The notes below the pieces were generated by a model. That model made no database searches. It saw only the letters and a program-made list of their open reading frames with translations, and was not told the DNA's origin. Below, piece after piece: positions 35,601 through 48,500 of a stretch of 64,000 nt of DNA (the first letter of the stretch is position 1; each line of letters starts with the position of its first letter). Both the position numbers and the translations under genes were made by a program. Source of the DNA: Blastomussa wellsi. Taxonomy: Eukaryota; Cnidaria; Anthozoa; Scleractinia; Plerogyridae. The DNA lies in contig OX393572.1 in assembly GCA_947652115.1 (NCBI GenBank), positions 5,385,061 to 5,449,060 of the forward strand, written 5' to 3'.

Positions 35601-35984
35601 AGAACTCGTTTTCTTCAAAACTTTAAAACTAACACGAAAAGTAACCTATTTTCCTGGCTTAATACCCTAAAACCAGCTAAAAGGGATAATCGAATGGTAT
35701 TAAACCGCACGTTAAAATTCTAAACGTCCAACAATCAGTTCAGTCAACTTCATACATTATTTTTTCCCTTTACCACAACAAAAATCAACAATTTTTTCCA
35801 ACACCTGTTTCTTTATTCCTTACGAAGTACAAATTCAGCAGTTAAAATAATCTGGATTACATACGTGCCCATAGCCCTCACGCTTGCTGTACAAACACTG
35901 ATAATTAGGAACAAAGAAAATCTCCCAACTGGTCGCCAGACATTGCCCATGGCATCAGCAGGAGAATGACAATGTTGATTTAAG

Positions 35985-36605
35985 GACGTTCGCGCAAAAA
36001 TTTTCTACCATTGATTTTTTTCTGAAACTCTCACCACTGTAAGATAATGAGTATCTGATGTCAGAAATGTAAAAAAAAAATTGGGAGACAGCGACTTTGT
36101 TTTGGAGATAACATGCCCAGAAGAACACCCTAAATCTGAAAAATCGTGCTTCGTTAGCGAATACGGCTACGGTGTCTGTAAGCACAAAAACTATTGCAAA
36201 TAAATATTTGAAATGAACGTGTCTCTGGCAAATGTTGTTTAAATGGACCCATAAAGTGAATTTATTCAATTGGTGTGGTTCATTAAAGAAAAAATTCGCA
36301 TTTAGCGACCACATTTGCACTCGCCTAACAGCCGCAAGATGACAGGATTCGATGTCCTGTGGGCAGAAAACCTTAAAATTTTTAAACTTCCCACATTGAT
36401 TTTTTTGTTCATTTTTTGACAATCTACCGAGAATTGTAAATAAAATCAGTTCGTGAAAAAAAAGTAGGGGTCACCGACCATTTAAGAGAGAAAACTACCA
36501 GCAAAGCTACGAAACGGCTTCTGGCCCTTTGTTTTTTCTCAGCGCGCGCGCTCGATGGATGACGTGGCGTGACGAATCCCGTGCGCAGTAACAATGCGCA
36601 TAAAC
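35985..36605. repeat. Interspersed repeat, copy 1 (about 600 bp)
   Basis: It matches 54840-55245 in the same orientation over several hundred bp. Shared blocks include GTTGTTTAAATGGACCCATA, GACAATCTACCGAGAATTGT (GACAATCTGCC in copy 2), CGACCATTTAAGAGAG and CTACGAAACGGCTTCTGGCC. This copy has about 30 bp near 36300 that copy 2 lacks. No coding capacity. Confidence 0.85.
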
Positions 36606-37075
36606 AATTAGCGCGAACGTCCTGAATCGATGATTTGCCGCGCAAACAGAATTTCGTAATTTAGTTAGTGTGGGGTACATCATAAAATAGGCTATTTCCG
36701 AATTCTCCTTTGCCTCGGTGTCGAGTCTAAGTACGAAACCATTCATATGAAAATGGTTTTACCTGCATCTCTATTTTCATGCGAAACAAACTGATTTTCA
36801 TTTGAATAATTTGCACTTAGACTCGTTTTGAAACTATTGCTCTCTGTTGATAAATTAAATAAGTTTGGACTCATATCTGAGACCTGACAATGTCTCTTTT
36901 CAATTGTAAAGTTTGCTAGGCAATATGAAGTGTTTTCATGGTGATGAATTCATGTGAGCACTTTCGCAAAGAATTTGCTCATTTATGATTGACTCTTTGG
37001 TAAATTTCTGGAGCAAACCAGATCGTTGACAAAAATACACTGCTAATTAAGAATTATTCTTATACAACAAAGGTA

Positions 37076-37175
37076 CTCAGAGGGTCAATAACTAAAATCA
37101 GCCAATCAGATTGCTCCATTGCCAGTCTAATATATTCTAAGTGTTGGACTGGGTATTGTCCCAGTTATTGTTGAA
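37076..37175. repeat. Half-element, GGACTGGGTATTGTCCC family
   Basis: CAGCCAATCAGATTGCTCC and TTGGACTGGGTATTGTCCCA match, in reverse complement, 40239-40310 (GGGACAATACCCAGTCCAAT, GGAGCAGTCTGATTGG). The two copies are 3 kb apart in inverted orientation. Confidence 0.65.
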
Positions 37176-37572
37176 AACGAAAGATTCACAATTCTATCAC
37201 CCCTACATACTTACTAACTGCAATAATTGACTAACTGAGAAACACCATGATCCAATTCATTTAGTGAAATGACTTAAATTTTTCGGGAACTGTGGCTTGG
37301 TTTAATAGTTCTTAGCCATTGATCCGTTGACTTATTGTAGCATGTTGCAACTGTTAAGTCATAGTGAAGTTTATAAATATCATGACTGAAGAGTACATTC
37401 ATATTGTATAACATATTTTTACACATAAATATACTTCTGTGAATGTGTAACAATGTCCTGAAATAAATCTCTTTGAAAATCCCCATCATGGCACAGCCTA
37501 AAGCACAGTATGTGTGCCGCACAACTCAACTCTAAGACGAGAAGAGACGGCTAACAACTGGCCACCTTGAAG

Positions 37573-37739
37573 CATAAGCGTATGGGCAATTTTTTGCCAG
37601 GAGGGAGGTGAACCATTTGCCCAAAAAATTCTCCCAAAATGCCTTACCAAATTTCTCTTGCCGCCCAAAAAATCTGAGTTGTCCACAATTTTGGGGGGGG
37701 GGCTGCAGTTCCCCCACCCCACCGGCCCATACGCCTATG
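37573..37739. repeat. MITE-like element with CATAAGCGTATGGGC ends
   Basis: CATAAGCGTATGGGC at the left pairs with GCCCATACGCCTATG at the right. The interior has G-runs (37692-37701) and GCCCAAAAAATT words that also pair imperfectly. Confidence 0.65.
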
Positions 37740-38375
37740 TATTGAAGAGGTGCCCAGCTTGTAGAGTGTTTACAACAACAACACAGCTAGACCAACACCA
37801 CTTGTGCATCGTACCAAGGTTTCTAGTTATTAAGAGAGTGTTGACATGTACATGTCTATGCTCAAAACACAGATAATGGCCTGTATTATAGCAGCCATGC
37901 ACTTGTAAACTCAGCCAAAAATTATATTTTCAGTAAAAATATTTTCCACAAACTGGACTTCGAAATTTCACACCCACTAAAAGAAGGCTTTTGTCTTTCT
38001 CTACATGTTTAAAGGCTTTTATGCCCAGTGATAAATAATAATTATATTTACAGACTCCAACTGGTGATAAAGTTTCTTTCCGAATGAAAAATAATTCTGA
38101 AAATTCTATAGTCATCTGCAAGACAGATTTTTTTGTCACCAAGTGGACAATTTTCCTCTAATTTGTTACGAGGCTATTCACAGCCTATAAATTTCTAGTA
38201 TAATTTGTTGAATATATAAAAAGAAGCACAAAAGAAGTGAAAGTGTGCATAGAACCAATGGCATGAGACATGGGGATGGAGAATTTTTATTCCATTTTTA
38301 ACTCATGGATGATGTAGTCATGCTATGAGGTTTAGGAATGGACCTCTATAGCACTCACTCACCCTGCTCTGTTAT

Positions 38376-38726
38376 GGTGCCTACACACATGAGAGGACAT
38401 GACGCAGGGACATGTCGTAGCCACGACAATTATGTGTTGTTCACACATGGGGGACATGCAAACACCAAAATGTAGTGGCTACATGTCCCCAGTAAATGCT
38501 GCAGTGTGTCCTGATAATTTTAAGCCTGTACAACACAAATTTTGCTGCTGTGACATGTCTCCGCCCAAAAAAAGGCCCCGGAGTTCAACTTGTTGAACTT
38601 TGTGGGACATGTCGCAGGGACAAAATGTTGCAGGGACAAAATGTTGCAGGGAATGGGATGTCATGTGAACAACACATGCTTTTGTTGCTGCGACATGTCC
38701 TTGAATCATGTCCCCTCGCAGGCACC
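38376..38726. mobile_element. About 350-bp MITE, GGTGCC ends with ATGTCGCAGGGACA sub-repeats
   Basis: GGTGCCTACACACATGAGAG at the left pairs with the right end, TCCCCTCGCAGGCACC. The interior has repeated GGACATGTCGCAG / CTGCGACATGTCC words on both strands and TGTTGTTCACA / TGTGAACAACA. A partial copy lies at 9309-9400. Confidence 0.75.
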
Positions 38727-38904
38727 TTTAGACAATTAATTTGTGCATTAAACATGGTTAATCCACAGAAGCATTCGCTTTTTCTTTTGCCTTGCCTTCA
38801 CCCACCATCTGCTCAAGCTCTATGCCTTCCTCACTCACAGTTCTTCCTTTAAGCATTCTTTTCACGCCCAGAAAAATAGTGTTTGTAAACAGTCCTTCTC
38901 AAAC

Positions 38905-38936
<32 letters not shown>

Positions 38937-39522
38937 CTGTGACGAAGATTTTGATACTTGGTCTTACTTAACATAAATTTTACGATTTTATTTCTCTGTT
39001 TTTTATTGCAAAGACATATCCAACACTCAAGAAAGTGTTTAATCAGCTATTCAAAAATTTTCCTGTTGTGCATTGTATTTTCAACTTGCTTCTCAGTGTT
39101 CAGATATCCTGATAAAACAATGTCTCAAGTGTTTGATATATACCATGTAGCATGAAAATTTTTGTGGGATTCAATTTTTAGGGATTTTACAGATTGCCTC
39201 CAATCCACAAAACTAATATCCCTGACGAAAAAACTGCCGTAGAATAAAATGCTTCAAAAAAGGACTCCCTTCAGTCCAATGAGGGACTCTGTTGATTTTT
39301 AAACAAAACTTAGCTTCCAGCAGAAATTTATGTCATCTTGATCCAACAAGAATTTGCTCCCCAAAACACAAAAAAATTGCCAATCCACAAAATAAAACTC
39401 CCACAAAAATTGTGTCCTTCACAGTACTGCCAGCACTTAATTATTACAGTACCTGAGATGTCTACTTGATGATTCATAGGAACTGTAAGGAAACCTATGA
39501 AGTGTCAAGGTTGAACTGTCAA
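38727..39522. other. 3' flank of the sugar-transporter gene
   Basis: No gene is seen. Minus-strand AATAAA-type signals occur near 39002-39007 (TTTATT on the plus strand), which could end the transcript. Confidence 0.4.
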
Positions 39523-42500
39523 TCATTCTACTGATACACTTGAATCTGACGAGCTAACACTTCCATCCTCGCTGGCTCTCTTATTGTCAATATTCACAGC
39601 CACCTCATTAACTGTGATCACAGCATCTGGAATAAAGTCATTTTTGATCTTGTTGTTGTGTTCAACCAGTCCATTTTGCATCTTTTCTCCAAGGTCTATA
39701 TCAGAATTCACTTTAATAGTGTGTTTGTGGAAGTGCTTCTGTATTCCGGATGCCATGTTTTCGACATATTTAGCGTAGCTGTACAAAGCCCCTCCAAGGG
39801 TATTGAGAACAACTCCGACAAGAGTCGGAGCTGTGACAGGTACACCACCAAATGTATAAAAACCAATAATGGTTGTTAAAACACCTTTCACAACTCCTAC
39901 AAGGCTAAAAATAGAGTTTTGCATTAATATAATTATAAATTCAAAACTTGTTAACCAAACACAAGGGCTTTACTGGGAACATATTGACCCAAGGACTGTA
40001 CAGGAAAGACTAAGTGCCAATAATCTCCCATACTACCTGAGCAAGCCTGGTTAATAAGGGATTTATTGCATGACTGAAAAAGATTTCTATAGATAGAAGC
40101 AGACAGTGGTCCAAGGGATCGCAAAAGAATGGGATCTTGACTGAAAACCCATCTGGTATTTCTGTCAGAAAAGAATTCTTAAATGCCAATAAAAATTCAT
40201 GCAAGTCAAGTTTATTTTTCTCTCTTGTAATCCATTTGGGACAATACCCAGTCCAATACTACCAACGGAGCAGTCTGATTGGTTAATTTAAGTTATCGGA
40301 CCTTTGACTACCTCAGTAGAAAAAATAAAGTCAGGTGTCGCCAATGATGACTTAGCCATGGACAACAAGCTAAAGACTGATCATCATGATTCCTGTAGTT
40401 ACCACAAACCAATAAGCTTTTTTAGGAGCCACCACTTAAATTAAGGTTACTGGCCAAAAATCATTTATTTTACATACGTGTATGCCATGTAACAAAAATA
40501 GATAAAAGTACCTTGTTGTCAAGGCGGAATTCATTGTTGTGCATAAAAATAGTGAATAACTCAAGATACAGCCCATGCCAACATCAAGAACAAGTGCAGC
40601 CTGGCAATAGATAAAAAACATCAAAATAAAGCTTACTACAATTAACTTACAGTGATAAACATGCTCAAATATAATTAGGTGTTTTGAAGCCAATCTGTTA
40701 ATTAATTGTTATAATAGTTTCCATTTGAGTGTCGCAAACCAAAACAAAAAAGCAGTACAGTATTCGCAATCACTACACACCTACAACATATAATTTCACT
40801 TTTTTTAAGGGAGTACTGTCAAGAGCATCATTTCAAGACTGACTTAAGACATACAGTATCTACGCCAAGGGAAACCTACAAATAGTGGTTTAACCAATTT
40901 AAATTGTTGAAAATAATGCTAGGCAGTACTGAACCTAATAAATGGTATCATTGTGATACCATCAGAACACATTTTCAACTTGAAAACGCTAGGCTGACTT
41001 TTTCAAATTTGGCCCTTGTTACTTAGAAAAATAGCTAAAAACTACATGTAGCAACAATTCTCCCTTCCTTCAACAATTAAGCTGTTATCTTCTTTTGTCC
41101 TTGACAGACAATCAGTGTATTTACGAGCGAATGATGACTGAGCAGATTAACAACCTTGCCAGTGTATTTTTAAATAGCAATGCGTTAATCCAGAAAATAT
41201 CCATACCGAACCACGGAAGGTTATTGGTTTAAACCCCTATCCTCTTTATCTACTTGCAGATTAAACAGTTCTGTTGTAAATATAAACAACTAACCTGAAA
41301 GTTCACAATGTTGAATCCGTCAAATCTCAAAGCTGAGAGCAGTTCTCTGCTGCACAGTGTGTAAGTAAGTAGAATGGGAATGCAGTTGATGGCATTTGTA
41401 TGAAGCACAGTGATCGTTGACAGTCCATCCTCCACGCCTGTCTTTTGGATGTACGTAAGATAAAATGACTGACAAACAACACTCATCAAAGCAGAAATGT
41501 AGGCATGCGCTGAAAACTCCAGATCTCCAAAACCTATAAAAGATTTAAAGGTCCAGTGTCAACCCACAAAATATTCTCCTTAAATTATGGCTCAGTACGT
41601 AATAGTTTAACTCCATACACCTTATTCCAAAATGGCTACCATCTTAATATTCTTTTGCTGGCATTCAAATGAGCCCTTCTTGCCTCGTTTTTAAGCTCAA
41701 AAATGAAAAGAATATTTTATCTTGAACGAGGCAATAAGGGCCAGTTTGTATGTGCATAAACCAGCGGCAATTTTGGAATAAGGTGTATGATCCCTTCCAT
41801 TTTGGGTGCATTTTGAAATCCAGCAAAGAAAATCTGCCATTTTGTTCATAATAGGCTAGTTTTGAATTATGCTTCACTGACCCAAACAAAGGAGTGACAT
41901 GAAGGTTGAAGTGAATAAAACAAAATTTTAATCTGAACCTTAACTAATTTTTTTACTAGTGATCAGTGGAGAATAACTACTCTATTCATGCGTATACATG
42001 TATGCCTAAAAAATTAATCGGGAGTAGAAGAACATACAGGAATAAGTAAGCATTCAAATCTTGAGGTTAACAATGATTGCACTCTTGCAGTACATGACAA
42101 ATTAATATACATGCCAACTATCATGCCTTAGGCACAACTATTTTGCCTGCAGGTTAGAAACTTATATTTCATTTTTATTTCATTTCACTCAGAAATACAC
42201 TTTCTAAACGTAATTATGTTTAAAGCAATCCAAGAACAGAAAAGTAAAAGAAAATTTAAGTCTTCGAAATCAATGACAGATATACACTGTATGTCTCAAG
42301 CCCTTGATTCTGACAAAATGATTTTTATTTATTTATTTATTATTTATTTGCCACTTAAAAAGAAAGAAAAAATAAATTTAGACAAAGACAATAGGGCAAC
42401 AAGACCTCCAAGCTTATAGGGAAGGCCACCTTGGTTATCAATATATTTTATAATAGGTTGTGAATGTGCGGCTTGGCCCTAGTCCTCCGCCATTTTCGAT

Positions 42501-45500
42501 GCCATCGAAATTACGGAAATTGCACATAATGAAGCGAAATCGTTATTGTATGTGTTATTGTATGTTGTATGTCCGCATAAAATTTAATACTGAGACTTTT
42601 AGGTGTAAACAATAACAAAGGTGTGGCTGACTAGGGTACTTTAAAAATTCAATCATTTTTTTGCTCAAAAGTAGAAAAGCTTGTTGAACTAGTGATGGAT
42701 ATTAGGAAAGAATATAGACAACTATTAAATAATATCAACACTTATCTTTAATCATGAAAATTAAAAAAATAAAGTAATAAGGCATACCTGCAGTAATACA
42801 ACCGACTACAACTAACACAACAGCAGTGACAACCATAAGTGATGGTTTCTTCCTCAACATATAACAAGCAAACAGCAAACTTGTCAGAGGTAGAAGTCTT
42901 CTTAAAACATTGTACCTAAAAACAAAATTATTAATAACACATTTTATTTTTACCCTCTCAATACCACATTGAAGGAATGTTGTGCTGTCATGTTACTATG
43001 TATAATGACGCCTTCCAAGGGAATAGCTGTGTCACACAATGCTGCATTCTTCTGAAGACTGATGTCACCTAGCCTACAGCTTTAAATATCACAGTAACTA
43101 TCATTTTTTTGTGATGTGCATGATTGTCACTTTTGCTTATTATTTTACAAGAAACTGTTTTACTGGTAGCAGGTCGTTTTGCCTACAAGTCGATTCGCCT
43201 ACAAGTCGTTTCACCTACACTGGATACTTGTTCAAAAAGTTTTAATTAACTCAAAACTCGCTACACATGAATATACCTCGTTCTTTAATCCATGAGCCGA
43301 AAGATGAGAGCCCCTACATGAATATATCTCGTTCTTTAATCCATTTGATGTAGGCAAAATGACTTGTAAGTGAATCAACTTGTAGGCAAAACGACCGACA
43401 TCCATTTTACTAAAGGCTCACAGCCTGTAACCTGACTTTGTTGAGCCTCAGTAGACACAAAATTTTGAGTGGTGAAGGTGAGCACAGCTAGGTGATTTGA
43501 GGGTGTGTTCCCCAGGAAATTTTGAAAATCTCAGCTCTTTGAAATGACATTTCCTGTATGCTACACCACTTTCACCCTATATTTATACTTTTATAAGCTA
43601 GTGTTAACTTTGTCACTTTTGCATTTTAGCAGTATTTTAGCAGATTCCCATTTACAGCGCGACGCGTCTAACTGTGGCCACCCAACAAACTTTTTTGACA
43701 AGTTATAATTAGCCAATCAGAGGGCACGAATTTCTTTGAGCTGTCCCGCCTCCTAGGAATTTTCAAAGCTGTTCTCACGAAACCTGTCATGCTTTTAACA
43801 AGGAGGCGGGACAACTCAAACAAATTCGCGCTCTCTGATTGGCTAACTTGTCAAAAAAGTTTGTTGGGTGGCCACACTAAGGCGCGTCGCACTGTAATTG
43901 TTGACAGTATTTAGGGTCAAGTTGCATGTCGCTTTTACCCCTTGGAAGGCTTCTTTACTCTTTTGTAAACCTGGCTGGCGAGAGTCACTGTGACAGTAAA
44001 ATAGGGAACTTGATCAAACCATGTAAACAAGAAAGTCACTACGCAAAAGATTTAATGAGCAGTATAATAACTCGGCACATGTATTATAATTATTTGAATG
44101 TACATTTCTATACTGTCCTCTGGAAAACAACAATGTCAAATGACCAAATTCTGTGTAATTTGGAGAACGTGAACCATGACGCTTAAATTTCCATTTTTCT
44201 GTTCGAAAATAAATGCCATCCTGATATTTTCTACAAGAGCTATGTTTGAAAGCAACAGATGCACCAAATACCGGTACATCAAGACAATTGTGAGATTTGT
44301 ACATAAAATTTAAATTTGTTTTTAACTAGGCATCGTCCTCGCCATCGTCGTCATCATTGCTTAAGACGGATTCCGCTCAATGTTCGAGCAATAAGTGCAA
44401 AAATTATTTACCAAATATCTACTCACAACACGGTAACTTTTTGAATACTATTTAAAACATCTCACTGTAATTCATGTCTCTGCGATTAAATCCCCACGCA
44501 TTCTCGAGAAATTTAATGTCAAACCTAGTAAGAATGCTCAAAGCATGTGTTATTGTGTTTTCAACTAACGCGAAAGGTCCCTTTTAATTGAAATATGGAT
44601 AACTTTAAGTTCAATTTTCTCTCGCGGGGTCAGCTTGAGAGCTTCAGTCTTGATAAGATCTTCTTACCTTTAGTTAAAATATTACCATGCTACGAGATTT
44701 TTTTGCTAACTTTATTTTTTCCATTATTGCTCGAATGTTCTGCGGAAATCATCTTAAGCTCCCTAATGTCTTGCTGAAGAACACAACACAGTGAACCCTG
44801 GCTAGCATTTGAACCCAGAATACTTGATCTAACAATGATGTTCTACTGTACATCACTGAACTCTTAAATGGACTTACATTGGTATGGTTAAATAATCAAG
44901 AGCTTGCAGAGCCAAAGTCGTGTGAAGAGCAAAACATATTGATGGAATAAAAAACTTCTTTCCTCTGTGGGAAAAGAAACAAAAATCAATGACCACTATC
45001 ATCATTAAAATCAGTAGTTTAACCCCAAGAGGAATATTAATTTTTTAAATGACAATCCGTTACATACATGTACTGTTACACCAATAATTCCTAAGAGTGA
45101 CAAACATACTGTAATTAAGAAAAAAAGTTATGAAAATTAATTATGATGAATTATACAAAATCTCCAAACTGCTAATATGAGAAAATATCATGATCGCCCA
45201 GGAGAATTTGCATGATTGTGGATATTGGGGCTTAAAGGCCTAACTGCAGCTAGTTTAAGAAAAGAGAGTCCCCAACATTGTCTGATTCTACGTTACAATT
45301 ATAATTAAGTCATCCAAGATGTCTGGGATATTTTGAGCCAAACTTTATACATTGGTACATTGGTGACATACAAAAGTATTTGTACATGGTCAAAAATGCC
45401 TAAAGGTATTTAAAATCTTATCTAAACATTATATAATACACAAACCTGCTTTTGCAATTTCTATGAATTCTGTGTCTCTTAAATAATCTGACAAAATCAA

Positions 45501-48500
45501 CATCCAGTAGCCTCTCAAAAACTGGTTATAATGGATTTAATCTTGTCACAATTACAGGGTAGGCTGTTCCAGAGAGCTGCATCACTATAGTACTGTTATA
45601 GTAAGAGAGACAACTAAAGTAGCTTGTTTATAGAGTGTCAGCCCTTTGTCATGTAGCTAAACATGACCTGTATGTGATTGATTGATTGATTCTCTACATT
45701 GTACAATGTAAATTAACTGTTTACAAGGTACACAAAGAACCAGTCACATTAACGTCAAAAAATTGGAAATCAATGCATACCTTTCTAAAGTGTACTTTGG
45801 TATACTGAAATATCCCAATAGTCTTCCAGCTTCAAGTACTATCGACAACACAATCACTTGCGCTAACATCAGAACATTAGGAAAGTGAAATGTGTATGAT
45901 GTCAATACAACCTAAAAATAATTATAAACAATTCAGATCATTAATTAAGAAAATAAAGTTATTAAATAATATTATTTATCATGAATAACAGTACTTAAGA
46001 GGATGTTTAAGAAATCAACCACATTTTTCTTTAATCTACACTCTCTACTATTATTAGACCACAAGCCAAGCTAAACCAAAAACTGCAAAATTTCGGACAA
46101 ACTGTTTATATGACATCATGTCTGACAGTACACCATGGAAAATCTGGTGGATTTGTGCGATACCAAAAATTCATTGGTAACAATCAGTACGAGACTGCAC
46201 ACACATGACAGCTTGTGAGATGACTTTGTCAGAAATTTTGACCCAATTATGAATTCCCAAGTAGGTCTGTTGTAAAAGTCTGGAGCATTTCTCTCTCTGA
46301 AAGTTTACTTAAGTTAAGTATATACTCTAATTGGTCATAACTCCCAAGCCAGGGAATGGATCTAGGGGAGGGATGGAGGGGGTGCACAAACCCCTGCCCC
46401 CTGGACTCCAAATGACAGGTATAGACTCCCGGTTTTGGAGGTGGCCAGAGGTCGCAATTCATGGTGCTCACCAAAAGGAGACAAGAAATTATGTGGCTAC
46501 AAGCTTTCCTCATCACTTCTTCGCAAGCTTAAAGATCTCATTTTAGCTTCATGCTAGACAGACAAAGGAAAAAGAGGGACTACTCGTAGGTGACTCGTAG
46601 GCTACTTTATGAGGCTAAATGGAATTTAGGCAAGGTTAAAACTAAGCCAATGCAGCGGCTGCATTAATATTATGTGGGGGGTTCCAGGGAGGTTTGCAGG
46701 GGCACTGCCATGTGCTTTGCTTCATTGCCTGCTAGCTTGCTCGCTTTGTTTGCTCGTTACTCGCCTTTTTTTTGTGATATTGCCTGTTGAAAGTGTTTGC
46801 ATTTGCTGCTTGGCCTTCGTAGGAATGTTTGTATCGTCTTTTCTTCACTTCTTATGCCATCGAGGCGGTCCACGAACAACAGTTTGAGCTCTGCTATGGA
46901 TTTGGCTTCCGACGATCGCAAATGTGGGGATTTCCCGCCAGTCATGTCACAATCCCTGCTTCGAGTTCTGGTTCGGAATTCAACTCGCACATTTCACTTG
47001 GTTCATCATCTGGCCCTGGTTTATCCGTGGAGACCTTAACCGCTTCCACTGTCAATGCACTTCAACTGCTTCTTGCCACGGCAAATGTAAATCTATCTGT
47101 GGTTTCGTCTCTACCGGCGGCCTCGCATACGGTCACGTCATGTCCTGCTAGCTTGCTCGCTTTTGTTTGCTCGTTACTCGCCTTTTTGTGATATTGTCTG
47201 TTGAAAGTGTTGGCATTTGCTGCTTGGCCTCCGTATCAGTGTTTGCATCGTCTTTTCTTCGATTCTTTGCCACCGAGGTGGTCCACGATCAACAGTTTGA
47301 GCTCTGCTATGGCTTTGGCCTCCGACCAACGCAAATGTGGATAATTTTTCCCGCCAGTCACACTCCCTGCTTCGAGTTCTGGTTCGGAATTCCACTCGCA
47401 CATTTCATTTGGTTCCTCATCTGGCCCTGGTTTATCCATGGAGGCCTTAACCGCTTCCATTGTCAATGCTCTTCGACCGCTTCTTGCCATGGCAAATGTA
47501 CATCAATCTGTGGTTTCGTCTCTACCGGTGGCCTCACAAATATTCCTCTTGTCCTTGCTGATTTCCAACTCGCAAGCGGTTGTCTCCAGCGCTCAAGTAC
47601 CAGCTTCAGTGCAACCTCAGAGCATAGGTAGGCTAAATGTTGCTCCTTCCTTTGTTAGCACTTTCGCATTGCCATCCGTTTCGTTGCTCAGTTTGCCCGT
47701 AAGGTTAAGCTCGTCTCCGTTGTCAGCACCGATATCCCCGACATCCTTTGCCGCCATTTAACAATCCTTGGTTCATCCTCAACACCTTCCTTCCAACAAT
47801 CATTATCGGGCTTGGCTTCTCGCCTGTTCCTTACAAGTTGGTCTCGTAAATCGTCTCGGGAAAGTTTGTTCATCTAGCCGAACTACTGTCTGACAATTTA
47901 AAGGATGCCGAGTCGGAACCCCAGCTTCCCTTCTCTGACTCGTGTGTTAAAAATGTACAAGAAGATCATGGCGCGACGTGGGATGTGTTTACAAACTTCA
48001 AAGGTCATGTTTTTTCCATTATAAACGTGGAAAGTTCTTTCTTTGGCACTTGAAATGAAAAGAAGTGACACCGATTGGTTTTAAGTGGCTCCACAGTAGG
48101 AAAGTATGGCGTAGAGAGTGCTAAAACGTTGCTGATGAAGGATCCATCTTGTCCTCCACGGCTGTGAAAACATGATGTCATGGCGCTTAGAAATGTGTTT
48201 TGAGTGCAAATCACGGACCTGCACGGGGTTGGTGGGGCTTCTCGAGACTTTTGAAAATAGAATGGTAATGTACAATATTGCATTAAATTTGGATAGAAGT
48301 TTTTAGAACGATCGGAAAAGCCATTGAGTTAAACTGACTGCTAAAGCTGTCCGCTAAAATTGGGGCTTTCCGCTTTAGTGTGAAGCTGGGTGGAATCCAA
48401 ATAAGCTAATTACGCATGCAGAATTGCTCGGCGGTAAAATTTTCGATATTTTGATTATTTTGAGTACATTTCTCGCCTTCTTCATAAGTGAAATTTTGTT

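Noticed and set aside
46757..47490. Minus-strand frames rich in Glu/Lys/Arg that look coding
   Set aside because: They lie antisense to the gag-like remnant of a plus-strand retroelement; the two copies are the tandem duplication, and the plus-strand blocks match known-type ORF1 sequence.
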